Origin: CAYVUI01 sp964454745
Lineage (GTDB): Bacteria > Planctomycetota > Phycisphaerae > Sedimentisphaerales > Anaerohalosphaeraceae
Direction of reading: 5' to 3'
Assembly: GCA_964454745.1 (NCBI GenBank)
Contig: CAYVUI010000017.1
Location: 1 to 46,543, forward strand
Length of the DNA stretch: 46,543 nucleotides
Of this stretch, positions 31,488 through 39,650 are shown piece by piece. The first letter of the stretch is position 1; each line of letters starts with the position of its first letter. The notes under the pieces were generated by a model. The model had not been told where the DNA came from. It saw only the letters and a list, made by a program, of their open reading frames with translations, and searched no databases. The translations under genes and the position numbers were made by a program.

Positions 31488-31853
31488 CCAGAAGAAATAA
31501 TTGCATTTGTTCCCTGTTGAAGGGGGGGATAAGAGGGGCTGCACATTACAACAGGCTATAAGGCTGTTATGTGTGAGTATATGTCCTTATACCAAATGTC
31601 TTGGTGATCTTACTAAAAAACCGGTTCTATTTTTGTACCAATTCCACATCTTTCTTGTTGACAAATTTGCTTCATTGGTTAGTATGTATGCTAAGCATTT
31701 ACTGATATTTTTTTAGAGGTGCCTCGATATATCTTGCCGCAGGAGGCGAGGGTTATTTAGAACGTATTTTAAGATTTTTCGCATTGGAAGCGGGGAGTTT
31801 GCGCGCTGAGTTTGAGGTAATTTAAATGCACTTGTTATTGAAAGGGAAAAGTT
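31488..31853. other. 366-bp upstream region of the LamG/dockerin gene
   Basis: No ORF of note. It contains one plausible promoter (31658-31685), and CTAAGCA and CTGATAT 11 bp apart at 31691 and 31702, too weak to call a PHO-box-like site. A leader of about 160 nt would result. Confidence 0.45.
31658..31685 (+). promoter_or_regulatory. Promoter candidate for the LamG/dockerin gene
   Basis: A perfect TTGACA (31658-31663) is followed after 16 bp by TAGTAT (31680-31685). Confidence 0.5.
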
Positions 31854-34800
31854 ATGAAAAAAGCAGTATTATTATTTACTTTATTTTGTGTTGTGTTGCC
31901 GGGGATTGTGCAGGCTTCATCGTGGAAGACCACGGCAATCAATTCCGTCTGGTACGATCCCAATAACTGGGATTTTCTGCCCTCGTTAACGACGGATGAT
32001 GTTTTCATTCCGGACAGCGATTTTGCACCGGAAATCACCGGGCCCAATTCGTTTGAGATTAACGCCTTGAAGCTTGGAGGCACTTCAGCTTTTGCGGAGC
32101 TGTTCATTACATCCGGAGGTTCGCTGACGACAGGCAGCACGCAAACCGCTCGAGATTCGATCCAACTTGATAAAGATGGTGACTCCCGGATTACCATTGA
32201 CGGCGGAACGCTGAGCACAACCCCATCCGGAGGAAAAGGTGATATTCGAATGGGCTTCAACAACGGAGCTGATTCGGAAATTTTGATCCTGAATGACGGG
32301 CTGCTTGAATGCGGCGGTCAGTTTTATATTGGTACGAATATCACAGATACCGGCGGAGCAGACAGCAATTCACTGGTGGTCGTGGATGCTTCGACCTTGA
32401 ATATACAACCTGGTGACTCACCGGCAAGGACGCTTTTCCTGTCCAACAATGCCGTCAATTATTCACGGTTGTTCATTCAGAATGGCTCGTCAGCTTCCGT
32501 GACGACCGGAGATGTCATTGCCGGGTTTAAAGGTAACGGCGAACTCCATGTGACCGGTGGATCGATATTCGAGGTTCTCGACGGTAATCTACTCATTGGA
32601 GAGACCTCCGGCAGCGAGGGGGTGTTTACCCTCGATGGTGGTCAGGTCTATGTCGAGATTGGCAGTAATGACTTTGTGATTGGCAAGGAAGCCGGTTCCA
32701 GCGGTACTTTCACGATGACCGGCGGGCTGTTGGATATCGTGGACGATTTCAAAGTCGGTGAGGACGGCACCGGCATCATGACCATGACCGGGGGTCAGGT
32801 GGTCTTCGGCGGCAGTATGAGAGTGGGTGACAACTCGGGCGGGCACGGTGAACTGCACCTTGACGGCGGTACCATCGTTATGTTTGAGACAAATGATGGA
32901 GAATTCCGGGCAAGAGACGGCGGCACCGGTTTTACGGATATTACATACGGTGAATTTATCTGGGCCGCGGATGACGATCCCGATGATCAGTTCAAACAGG
33001 AATGTACCATTCGCCAGGAAGCCAGTGTCGGCGACTTGACAGCCTTTGGCCAGGCGCAGCGCGGTGGAATTAATATCGAGTTTTTGCCCAGCGAACCGGC
33101 CTTTCGGATTACGGCGCAAACGCCCGACCTCAACCAGGCGTATGCCCCCACTCCCATTGATGGGGAACGCAAGCTTGATTTTGCCGATCCACTTGAGAAC
33201 CCCGTCAACCTTTCCTGGACGGCCGGAGATAATGCAGCCCCGGTCAATGGCCATACCTTATTTATGGGTACCAGCAAGCAGGATGTAACGGATTCCGAGG
33301 TTGGCGACCTCAAGGGAGATACGACGGTGACAACGCTGACCAATCCGAGTTATACGACTGCGACTTTGCCGCTGGGCAGATACTACTGGAGAGTCGATGA
33401 AAACAATACGGATCTCTCCATAACAAAAGGTGCGGTATGGTTGTTTGCGTTTGAGGATATCGAGATGGACATCGAAGACTGGGATGATTACGACACGACC
33501 GGCGAAGCCCTGGCAAATTGGAGTACGACAGGTACGGTTGCCATCGAACTGCTGACGGACAACGACGGCACCGGTTTTGACGGGAACGACAATATGCTCA
33601 AGCTTTCTTATACGGGCGCAACGAGCATTACTGCGAACCCGGCCAATCTGGAACTCGGCCGAAATGATTTCACCTTCGGCAATACGGATTTGATTCGCCT
33701 CCAATGGCGCGGTGTTTCAACCACCGGCAAGCCGGGCCTTTTTCTCAAGCTGACCGATGGTTCTGCTGGAACTGCCACCGTTGTATTTGATGCTTCAGAT
33801 CCGAATCTTGCTCAGCCGACCTGGTCTGCCGGCTGGAATGAGTGGTACATCGATATGACCGATCCTGCGATTGCGTCCAATGTTGATTTGACGAATATTA
33901 CCGAGTTTACCATTGGAACCAATCCGTCGGATCCCGCGGGAGTTGGTGACATTTATTTCGGTGATTTCGAAGTGGATGTTCCCTCCTGTGTTCCGCAGCT
34001 TAATGACGATCTGGGCGATACGGACGGCGACTGTGATGCCGACGTGGAAGACCTGGAACGCTTCGCGATTTTCTGGACCGAGGCTTCCGAAAATGTCACG
34101 CCTGTGGCGGTCGCGTCTGCTCCGATCCTGAAGTATACCTTTGATAATGCTGCTGATCTCGGTGAGGATACCTCCGGACGCGGCTATCACGCAACTGCGA
34201 CGGGTTCTGCCGCGATTCAGGCAGCCGGAAAAGTGGGTGCAGGGGCTGTTAACTTTGATGGACTATACAGCCTCGTAGTTGCTGATGCCGCGGATGCCCT
34301 GGCTCCGATCGAGACATCCGGACAGGTCACCTTCGCGTTCTGGACCCTGGGCGATCCCAATCAGCCGGTGGAAGATGACATCTTCAGGTCTTATACCTCC
34401 GGCGAAACCATGCTCAAGTGCCATGTGCCCGATCAGAGCGGCCAGATCGCTTGGCAGGCGGGTGGAATCGAAGACGGCGGGGTGTACCTCCCGACACGAT
34501 TTGCCGGCAACCAGGATGACATGCGTTACCAGGCGATGGATCTGACCGCATTCTCATTGCAGTGGAATCACTATGCGATGACCAAGGACTTTGACGCCAA
34601 TATTCAGCGGATTTACATCAATGGTGTACTCGTCGCTGAGAACCGTTTCGCCGAGGCGGAATATTTCACTGTCGATGACTTCGCGATTGGCGGCAAGCCG
34701 GACGGCGGCAATGAATACCTCGGGCTGGTCGATGAGTTTGTCGTCTATGATGCAGTACTGAGCCAGGGCGAGATTGCCACGCTGGCCGGTATCGGGGCAC

Positions 34801-34922
34801 CTTTTGTCCAGCCGCTCCTGGCGGACAATCCCGCGGATACCAACGGTGACGGTAAGATCACATTGGCTGATTTTGCGAATATCGCAGCAATCTGGGCCCA
34901 GGGGCCTGTCCTCTGGCCGTGA
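31854..34922 (+). CDS. Large exported protein: autotransporter-like repeats, LamG domain, two dockerin half-repeats
   Basis: The 1022-residue product has a signal peptide (PGIVQA/SS), then at about residues 20-380 repeated beta-strand units of the passenger/PEP-CTERM kind (FTMTGGLLDIVDDFKVGEDG, IMTMTGGQVVFGGSMRVGD), a fibronectin/galactose-binding-like part, a first dockerin-type loop (DTDGDCDADVEDLERF, about 718-735), a LamG/concanavalin-like domain (about 755-980, ILKYTFDNAADLGEDTSGRG to LGLVDEFVVYDAVLSQGEI) and a second dockerin loop (DTNGDGKITLADFANIAAIW, about 995-1015). Such proteins sit on the surface and bind or degrade polysaccharide, but no glycosidase motif is visible. GAAAGGGAAAAG precedes the ATG. 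It is monocistronic with its own terminator. Confidence 0.82.
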   Translation: MKKAVLLFTLFCVVLPGIVQASSWKTTAINSVWYDPNNWDFLPSLTTDDVFIPDSDFAPEITGPNSFEINALKLGGTSAFAELFITSGGSLTTGSTQTARDSIQLDKDGDSRITIDGGTLSTTPSGGKGDIRMGFNNGADSEILILNDGLLECGGQFYIGTNITDTGGADSNSLVVVDASTLNIQPGDSPARTLFLSNNAVNYSRLFIQNGSSASVTTGDVIAGFKGNGELHVTGGSIFEVLDGNLLIGETSGSEGVFTLDGGQVYVEIGSNDFVIGKEAGSSGTFTMTGGLLDIVDDFKVGEDGTGIMTMTGGQVVFGGSMRVGDNSGGHGELHLDGGTIVMFETNDGEFRARDGGTGFTDITYGEFIWAADDDPDDQFKQECTIRQEASVGDLTAFGQAQRGGINIEFLPSEPAFRITAQTPDLNQAYAPTPIDGERKLDFADPLENPVNLSWTAGDNAAPVNGHTLFMGTSKQDVTDSEVGDLKGDTTVTTLTNPSYTTATLPLGRYYWRVDENNTDLSITKGAVWLFAFEDIEMDIEDWDDYDTTGEALANWSTTGTVAIELLTDNDGTGFDGNDNMLKLSYTGATSITANPANLELGRNDFTFGNTDLIRLQWRGVSTTGKPGLFLKLTDGSAGTATVVFDASDPNLAQPTWSAGWNEWYIDMTDPAIASNVDLTNITEFTIGTNPSDPAGVGDIYFGDFEVDVPSCVPQLNDDLGDTDGDCDADVEDLERFAIFWTEASENVTPVAVASAPILKYTFDNAADLGEDTSGRGYHATATGSAAIQAAGKVGAGAVNFDGLYSLVVADAADALAPIETSGQVTFAFWTLGDPNQPVEDDIFRSYTSGETMLKCHVPDQSGQIAWQAGGIEDGGVYLPTRFAGNQDDMRYQAMDLTAFSLQWNHYAMTKDFDANIQRIYINGVLVAENRFAEAEYFTVDDFAIGGKPDGGNEYLGLVDEFVVYDAVLSQGEIATLAGIGAPFVQPLLADNPADTNGDGKITLADFANIAAIWAQGPVLWP

Positions 34923-34948
34923 TTGCCGGATTATACAGCTTCCTTTCG

Positions 34949-34983
34949 AAAGGCCTGTTTTTTCTCAAAGCAGGCCTTTTTTT
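34949..34983 (+). terminator. Rho-independent terminator
   Basis: AAAGGCCTG (34949-34957) pairs perfectly with CAGGCCTTT (34971-34979), followed by further T to 34983. It lies 26 bp after the LamG/dockerin gene. Confidence 0.93.
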
Positions 34984-35136
34984 GGCTGTACACATCTTCA
35001 GCAGAATCTTCTTTACTTGTTAAGAAAGTAAAGATACAATTCGTGCACTCGGTTGCACTGATGTGCAGCTCCAGACCGGTAAAAGGGCCTCTGGATTGAT
35101 TCGGTGTGTGAGAATAGCTGAATAAAGGAAGCGAGC

Positions 35137-36606
35137 TTGGAAAAACAGGCAGAGATCAAACCTTCGGATAAAGTATCACTTTTTGTCAAAGCGGGCTGGG
35201 GTTTTGGCGGCCTGGCCGACTTTTACATCATGAACACCCTGATTATGCTCCTGATGCCGATCTACAATATCCGCTTCGGCATGGATCCGATGCTGCTGAG
35301 CATCGCGATATTTATTCCCCGTGCCATCGATGCCTTTACCGATCCGATGATGGGGAACATTTCGGACAATACCCGCTGCCGCTATGGCCGACGCCGACCG
35401 TATATCGCTCTCGGGGCGGTGGTGTGTGCGTTGCTTCTTCCGCTGATCTGGACACCTCCTTTTGCTTCGGATACCGGAAAATTTGTTTACCTGGTCGTTT
35501 TGTGTGTTTTGTATGCCCTGGCGTACACGGCATACGTGGTCCCCTATACCGCGCTTGGATTTGAACTGACCAGCGATTATGATGAAAAAACACGCGTGCT
35601 GGCCTGGCGGATGTATCTCGGGCTTTTGGGCAGTATTCCCGCCTACTGGATCTACCGGCTGACCCGGCTGGACGTGTTTAAAAACGACGAGGCCATTGGA
35701 GCTCCTTTTGTCTGTATTGGCGTCAGCCTGTTCGTCCTGCTGACGGGGCTGCTGCCGGTGATTACCTGCCGGGAGAATCTGCATATCCAGAGCCAGCCGC
35801 CGATCGGGATTTTTCGTTCCCTGAAAGAGACGTTCAAAAACAAACCCTTTTTGATTCTTTTTGTCGCGTATGTGATTATCATCTGCGGGATATTCACCAG
35901 TCAGAACTTCGCACTCTATATCAATATTTACCATGTCTGCGGGGGCGACAAAACCGCGGCGGGAACCATGTCGGCGCTGGCGGGCAACGCGAACGTTTTT
36001 GGGGCGTTTTTGAGCCTGTTTTTAATCGCGTGGATTTCCCGGCGATGGGAAAAAAGAAACGCGATGCTTTTTGGCCTTTTTCTGGGGATTGTCGCTTCGC
36101 TTAGCCTGTTCGTTACGCTCAATTCGCATCCGGTAGGGCGTTATGCCCAGTTGCTGTCCTTTTTCATCTTCGGGCTTGGCCTCCAGGGCTGCTGGCTGAT
36201 GGTCAGTACGATGACCGCGGATATCTGCGATGAGGATGAGCTGGTCACCGGACGGCGGCGGGAAGGCATTTACGGTGCAGTCACCGGTTTTGCCCTGAAA
36301 ATGGCAATGGCGGTCAGTGCCCTGTTTGGCGGGGCTCTGCTTAAGCTTTCCGGTTATCAGTCCGAGGGCATCCAGGAGGCCCAGAATATCGATCCGCAGA
36401 TTATTACCAATATGATGTACCTGTTTATCGGCCCCCAGGTCGGCGGATTTCTTTTCGCGGCCTTTCTCTTTTTCTTTTACCCCATCGACCGCAAACGCTC
36501 TCACGAAACCCGCCAAAAGCTCGAACAGCGGCACAATATGGTTGACAGCACCACGATGTCCGGCGAGGGCCCGATTCCGGACCCCAAGCCGTATCAGGAT
36601 CATTAA
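35137..36606 (+). CDS. GPH-family (MelB-like) sugar/cation symporter, MFS fold
   Basis: The 489-residue product has about twelve transmembrane helices. The N-terminal half shows the GPH pattern: GGLADFYIMNTLIMLL, then FIPRAIDAFTDPMMGNISDN and RYGRRRPYIALGA, the latter being the cytoplasmic loop of the major facilitator fold. GPH transporters import glycosides with Na+ or H+. The start is TTG at 35137 with AAAGGAAG upstream; no better ATG exists. The stop overlaps the convergent aldo/keto reductase gene by 4 bp. Substrate unknown. Confidence 0.88.
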   Translation: MEKQAEIKPSDKVSLFVKAGWGFGGLADFYIMNTLIMLLMPIYNIRFGMDPMLLSIAIFIPRAIDAFTDPMMGNISDNTRCRYGRRRPYIALGAVVCALLLPLIWTPPFASDTGKFVYLVVLCVLYALAYTAYVVPYTALGFELTSDYDEKTRVLAWRMYLGLLGSIPAYWIYRLTRLDVFKNDEAIGAPFVCIGVSLFVLLTGLLPVITCRENLHIQSQPPIGIFRSLKETFKNKPFLILFVAYVIIICGIFTSQNFALYINIYHVCGGDKTAAGTMSALAGNANVFGAFLSLFLIAWISRRWEKRNAMLFGLFLGIVASLSLFVTLNSHPVGRYAQLLSFFIFGLGLQGCWLMVSTMTADICDEDELVTGRRREGIYGAVTGFALKMAMAVSALFGGALLKLSGYQSEGIQEAQNIDPQIITNMMYLFIGPQVGGFLFAAFLFFFYPIDRKRSHETRQKLEQRHNMVDSTTMSGEGPIPDPKPYQDH

Positions 36607-37607
36607 CGGTACTGGGCCGGTCCGAAATCTCCCTGGTAATACCGCGCGATGACTTCACCGGGCGGTGCCACTTCGTCGAGCCGCTTTTGGTCATCCTCGG
36701 TAATCTCGATCTCTAATGCCCCGAAGTTGTCTTCGAGCTGCTGGGGCGTTCTGGGCCCGATGATGCAGCTCGTAATGCCCGGCTGGGCAATCACCCATGC
36801 AATGGCAACCTGGCTGGGCGTGGCGTTTTTTTCCTTCGCCAGTTCATTGACGACATCCAGCACGGCAAATCCCTCTTCCGTCAGGCACCGGGCCCCAAAG
36901 GCATTTTCATCCGAGAGGCGTGCCTCGGTGTGGTCCGGCTTGCTCTGGCGACTGTACTTGCCCGAGAAAAAGCCCTCCGCCAGCGGCGACCACGACAGGA
37001 TGCCGTATCCCCAGGTTTGTGCAAACGGGATGAGTTCCCTTTCAATTCGCCGGTCCAGCAGGTGGTAGGGCGGCTGTTCGGAGACAAAACGGTTGAGCCC
37101 CAGCTCCTTTGCGACCATGATTGCCTCCATGAGCTGCCAGGCGGCGAAGGTGCTCGTGCCGATGTACCGGATCTTGCCCTGGCGGACCAGGTCATCGAGG
37201 GCCCGCAGGGTCTCATCGATCGGGATATCACTTTGCGGCCGGTGAATCTGGTATAAGTCGATATAGTCTGTCTTTAGCCGCTTGAGAGAAGCCTCGCACT
37301 GGTGCATGATGTGTCTTCGGCTGTTGCCCGCGGCGTTGGGATCCTCGTCATCCATTTTCCCGTGCGCCTTGGTTGCCAGGAAAATCCGGTCCCGGCCGCC
37401 GATCTTGGCGAGGGCTTTGCCGACGATCTCCTCACTGATGCCGCGGTTGTAGACATTCGCGGTGTCGATAAAATTGATTCCGCCGTTTACGGCGTTGGCG
37501 ATAATCTTGATGGATTCGGCCTCCGGCGCCCTTGAGCCGAAGATCATGGTCCCCAGGCAAAGCGGTGAGACTTTTACGCCCGTGCGTCCAAAATTGCGGT
37601 ACTGCAT
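36603..37607 (-). CDS. Aldo/keto reductase
   Basis: The 334-residue product is an NADPH-dependent (alpha/beta)8 oxidoreductase. The catalytic tetrad is intact: Asp48 (FIDTANVY), Tyr53, Lys80 (LATKAHG) and His122 (LYQIHRP). The C-terminal cofactor region SCIIGPRTPQQLEDNFGA is typical of the YajO/voltage-gated-potassium-channel-beta-like branch. It reduces carbonyls, possibly sugars or methylglyoxal; the substrate is not readable. Convergent with the sugar transporter gene. Confidence 0.93.
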   Translation of the reverse strand: MQYRNFGRTGVKVSPLCLGTMIFGSRAPEAESIKIIANAVNGGINFIDTANVYNRGISEEIVGKALAKIGGRDRIFLATKAHGKMDDEDPNAAGNSRRHIMHQCEASLKRLKTDYIDLYQIHRPQSDIPIDETLRALDDLVRQGKIRYIGTSTFAAWQLMEAIMVAKELGLNRFVSEQPPYHLLDRRIERELIPFAQTWGYGILSWSPLAEGFFSGKYSRQSKPDHTEARLSDENAFGARCLTEEGFAVLDVVNELAKEKNATPSQVAIAWVIAQPGITSCIIGPRTPQQLEDNFGALEIEITEDDQKRLDEVAPPGEVIARYYQGDFGPAQYR

Positions 37608-37831
37608 ATTTCACCCCCGAAAAAACGTAAATTATCAATGTATACGTAAGTTTATCTGTTGCCATTATGGTCAATCTGTTCAGCTCTGTAAAGGAGCAAT
37701 TTGGCTTTCCGTATCGCAGTTTGGGTTCCAGCAGATTTTTTTCTGGATTCTCGGGCCTTTTCGGGTCAAAATAGCAGTTCGCCAGTACGGAAACCGGCGG
37801 AAAATTAGAAAAGAATTACAATAGGATAAAA

Positions 37832-39457
37832 ATGGTCGTATTTACGCTGCATCGTTATATTTTTACGGAACTGCTCAAGGTCTTTGCGGTGACAACTGCT
37901 GCATTGACCATCATTCTATCGCTGGGTTCAACGATTGCACCCATCCAGCGGTACGGGGTGGCCCCGGCCCAGATTCTCAGCGTACTGATTTATTTCATGC
38001 CGATTACGCTGACGTTTGTCCTGCCGATTTCGGCAATGTTCGCGTCGAGCCTGGTTTACGGCCGGCTGGCCTCGGATAACGAATTTGACGCCTGCCGGGC
38101 CAGCGGCATCAGCCTGACGACGGTAATTTACCCGGGCCTCTCTCTGGCGATTTTGGTGGCGATTACGACCCTCGTGCTCAGTTTCTACGTGGTGCCCGAT
38201 TTCGTCCACCGGGCCGAGCGGACCATCAAGGACAATGCCAAGCAGATTCTCTTTCGCAATATCCAGCGCAAGGGCTATTACGAGCTGCCCAGTGACGGCG
38301 ACCGGAAATATGTGATCCGGGCAGACCATGCGAATCCGGATGAGGATATCCTGATCGGGGTGACCATCACGGAGACCCGGGGGACGAAGGTCACACAGGT
38401 CATTACCGCTGAATCCGCCCTGATCCGCATTGAATCCCGTGATCGTTATAATGAAGTGACCGTCCTGGCCAGGGAGTCGTACCAGATCAGCCCGGACGGG
38501 GAACAGAGCTATTCGGCCCAGCTTATGGTCGCCAGCGGTTTTCCGTCTCTGCTCAGTGATAAGATCAAATTTCAGAAAATCGCGGAGATTAAGAAAATCC
38601 GGGCCAATATGATGAACTTTAACCCGGTTCGTGAACTGGCCTTCAAGGCCGGCAGCCAGTTAGGGATGGAGCTGCTCGCCGAGGAGATCGCCCAGCAGAG
38701 CCGCGAGGAGATTGTGGATTATTATCCGCTCGAGACCCCGAACAAAATTGTCATGGTCCGAGGACCCGGTGCTCAAATTGATGAAAGCAGTAAGGATGAA
38801 CCAATTATTGACATTCCCGGTCCGGTGAATGTGATCGAGATGCGCAAAGATCTCGAAACGATCATCTGTACTTATGAAGCCGATTCTGCCGAACTTCGCC
38901 TCGATGGCGACCGGCCGACTTCACCGATTGTCCTGATCCTCAAAAATGTAGACTGGCAGCTTGCTGACGGAACCAGTTCGAGAGCCCCGATCGCCAAGCG
39001 GACCTTTCAGTACCTTTCTTTACCGGACAATATCGCCGGCCTGCTCACGCCGGATAAAGTGATGGGATCGGTGCGAAATGCTTATTCGCTGCTTGATACC
39101 CGGCCCTCGAACCGGGTCATCCAGAAGCGGGATATTATGGAACATGAGATCGGCGATGCCCTCGAGGAAATCACCTCTGAGACCCATTCGAGGCTGGTAT
39201 TCGGAATCGGCTGTATTTCGCTGGTGCTGCTGTCGATCACCTTCGGTATCCAGCTCAAGGGCTCCCATCTGCTCAGTGCCTTCGGGGTCAGCGTGATCCC
39301 GGCAACGATCCTGATTGTGTGTATCATGGCCGGAAAGAGCCTGATTACTTCCGCGGCACAGAGCAATCAGAACTGGGGAATTATGCTGATGTGGATTTGC
39401 CTGGCGGTGCTGTCGGTCTTTACGCTGGTCAACTACCGCAGGCTTATGAAGACCTGA
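37832..39457 (+). CDS. LptF/LptG-type lipopolysaccharide export permease, extended
   Basis: The 541-residue product has the YjgP/YjgQ (LptF/LptG) form: three N-terminal transmembrane helices (HRYIFTELLKVFAVTTAALT to about residue 125), a large periplasmic beta-rich domain, and three C-terminal helices (about 455-535). LptF and LptG pair with the LptB ATPase to move LPS from the inner membrane to the LptC/A bridge. Usual family members have about 360 residues; here the periplasmic part is longer by roughly 150 to 180. Only one such gene is present, with no lptG beside it. AGGATAAAA precedes the ATG. A terminator follows. Confidence 0.85.
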   Translation: MVVFTLHRYIFTELLKVFAVTTAALTIILSLGSTIAPIQRYGVAPAQILSVLIYFMPITLTFVLPISAMFASSLVYGRLASDNEFDACRASGISLTTVIYPGLSLAILVAITTLVLSFYVVPDFVHRAERTIKDNAKQILFRNIQRKGYYELPSDGDRKYVIRADHANPDEDILIGVTITETRGTKVTQVITAESALIRIESRDRYNEVTVLARESYQISPDGEQSYSAQLMVASGFPSLLSDKIKFQKIAEIKKIRANMMNFNPVRELAFKAGSQLGMELLAEEIAQQSREEIVDYYPLETPNKIVMVRGPGAQIDESSKDEPIIDIPGPVNVIEMRKDLETIICTYEADSAELRLDGDRPTSPIVLILKNVDWQLADGTSSRAPIAKRTFQYLSLPDNIAGLLTPDKVMGSVRNAYSLLDTRPSNRVIQKRDIMEHEIGDALEEITSETHSRLVFGIGCISLVLLSITFGIQLKGSHLLSAFGVSVIPATILIVCIMAGKSLITSAAQSNQNWGIMLMWICLAVLSVFTLVNYRRLMKT

Positions 39458-39491
39458 CAGGCCGATCCTGACGATACGGCATTGTCCCTCC

Positions 39492-39517
39492 AGCCGTCGG
39501 TCAGCGGCTCTTTTTTT
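39492..39517 (+). terminator. Rho-independent terminator
   Basis: AGCCG (39492-39496) pairs with CGGCT (39505-39509), followed by C and a run of T to 39517. The stem is short. It lies 35 bp after the LptF/LptG-type gene. Confidence 0.7.
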
Positions 39518-39558
39518 CAAAAAGTGCCGGCAAAAGGCCATTTTAGGCCGATTTAACG

Positions 39559-39587
39559 TTGACAACCTGTGGACACATATCTATGAT
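39559..39587 (+). promoter_or_regulatory. Promoter of ppdK
   Basis: TTGACA (39559-39564), an exact 17-bp spacer and TATGAT (39582-39587) form a near-consensus sigma-70-type promoter, 63 bp before the ppdK start. Confidence 0.8.
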
Positions 39588-39650
39588 TCACCAAAGTTTA
39601 CCTTCGTTTCGAAACGAAATCATGATTAATCAGGATTAGGAGTTGTAGCA

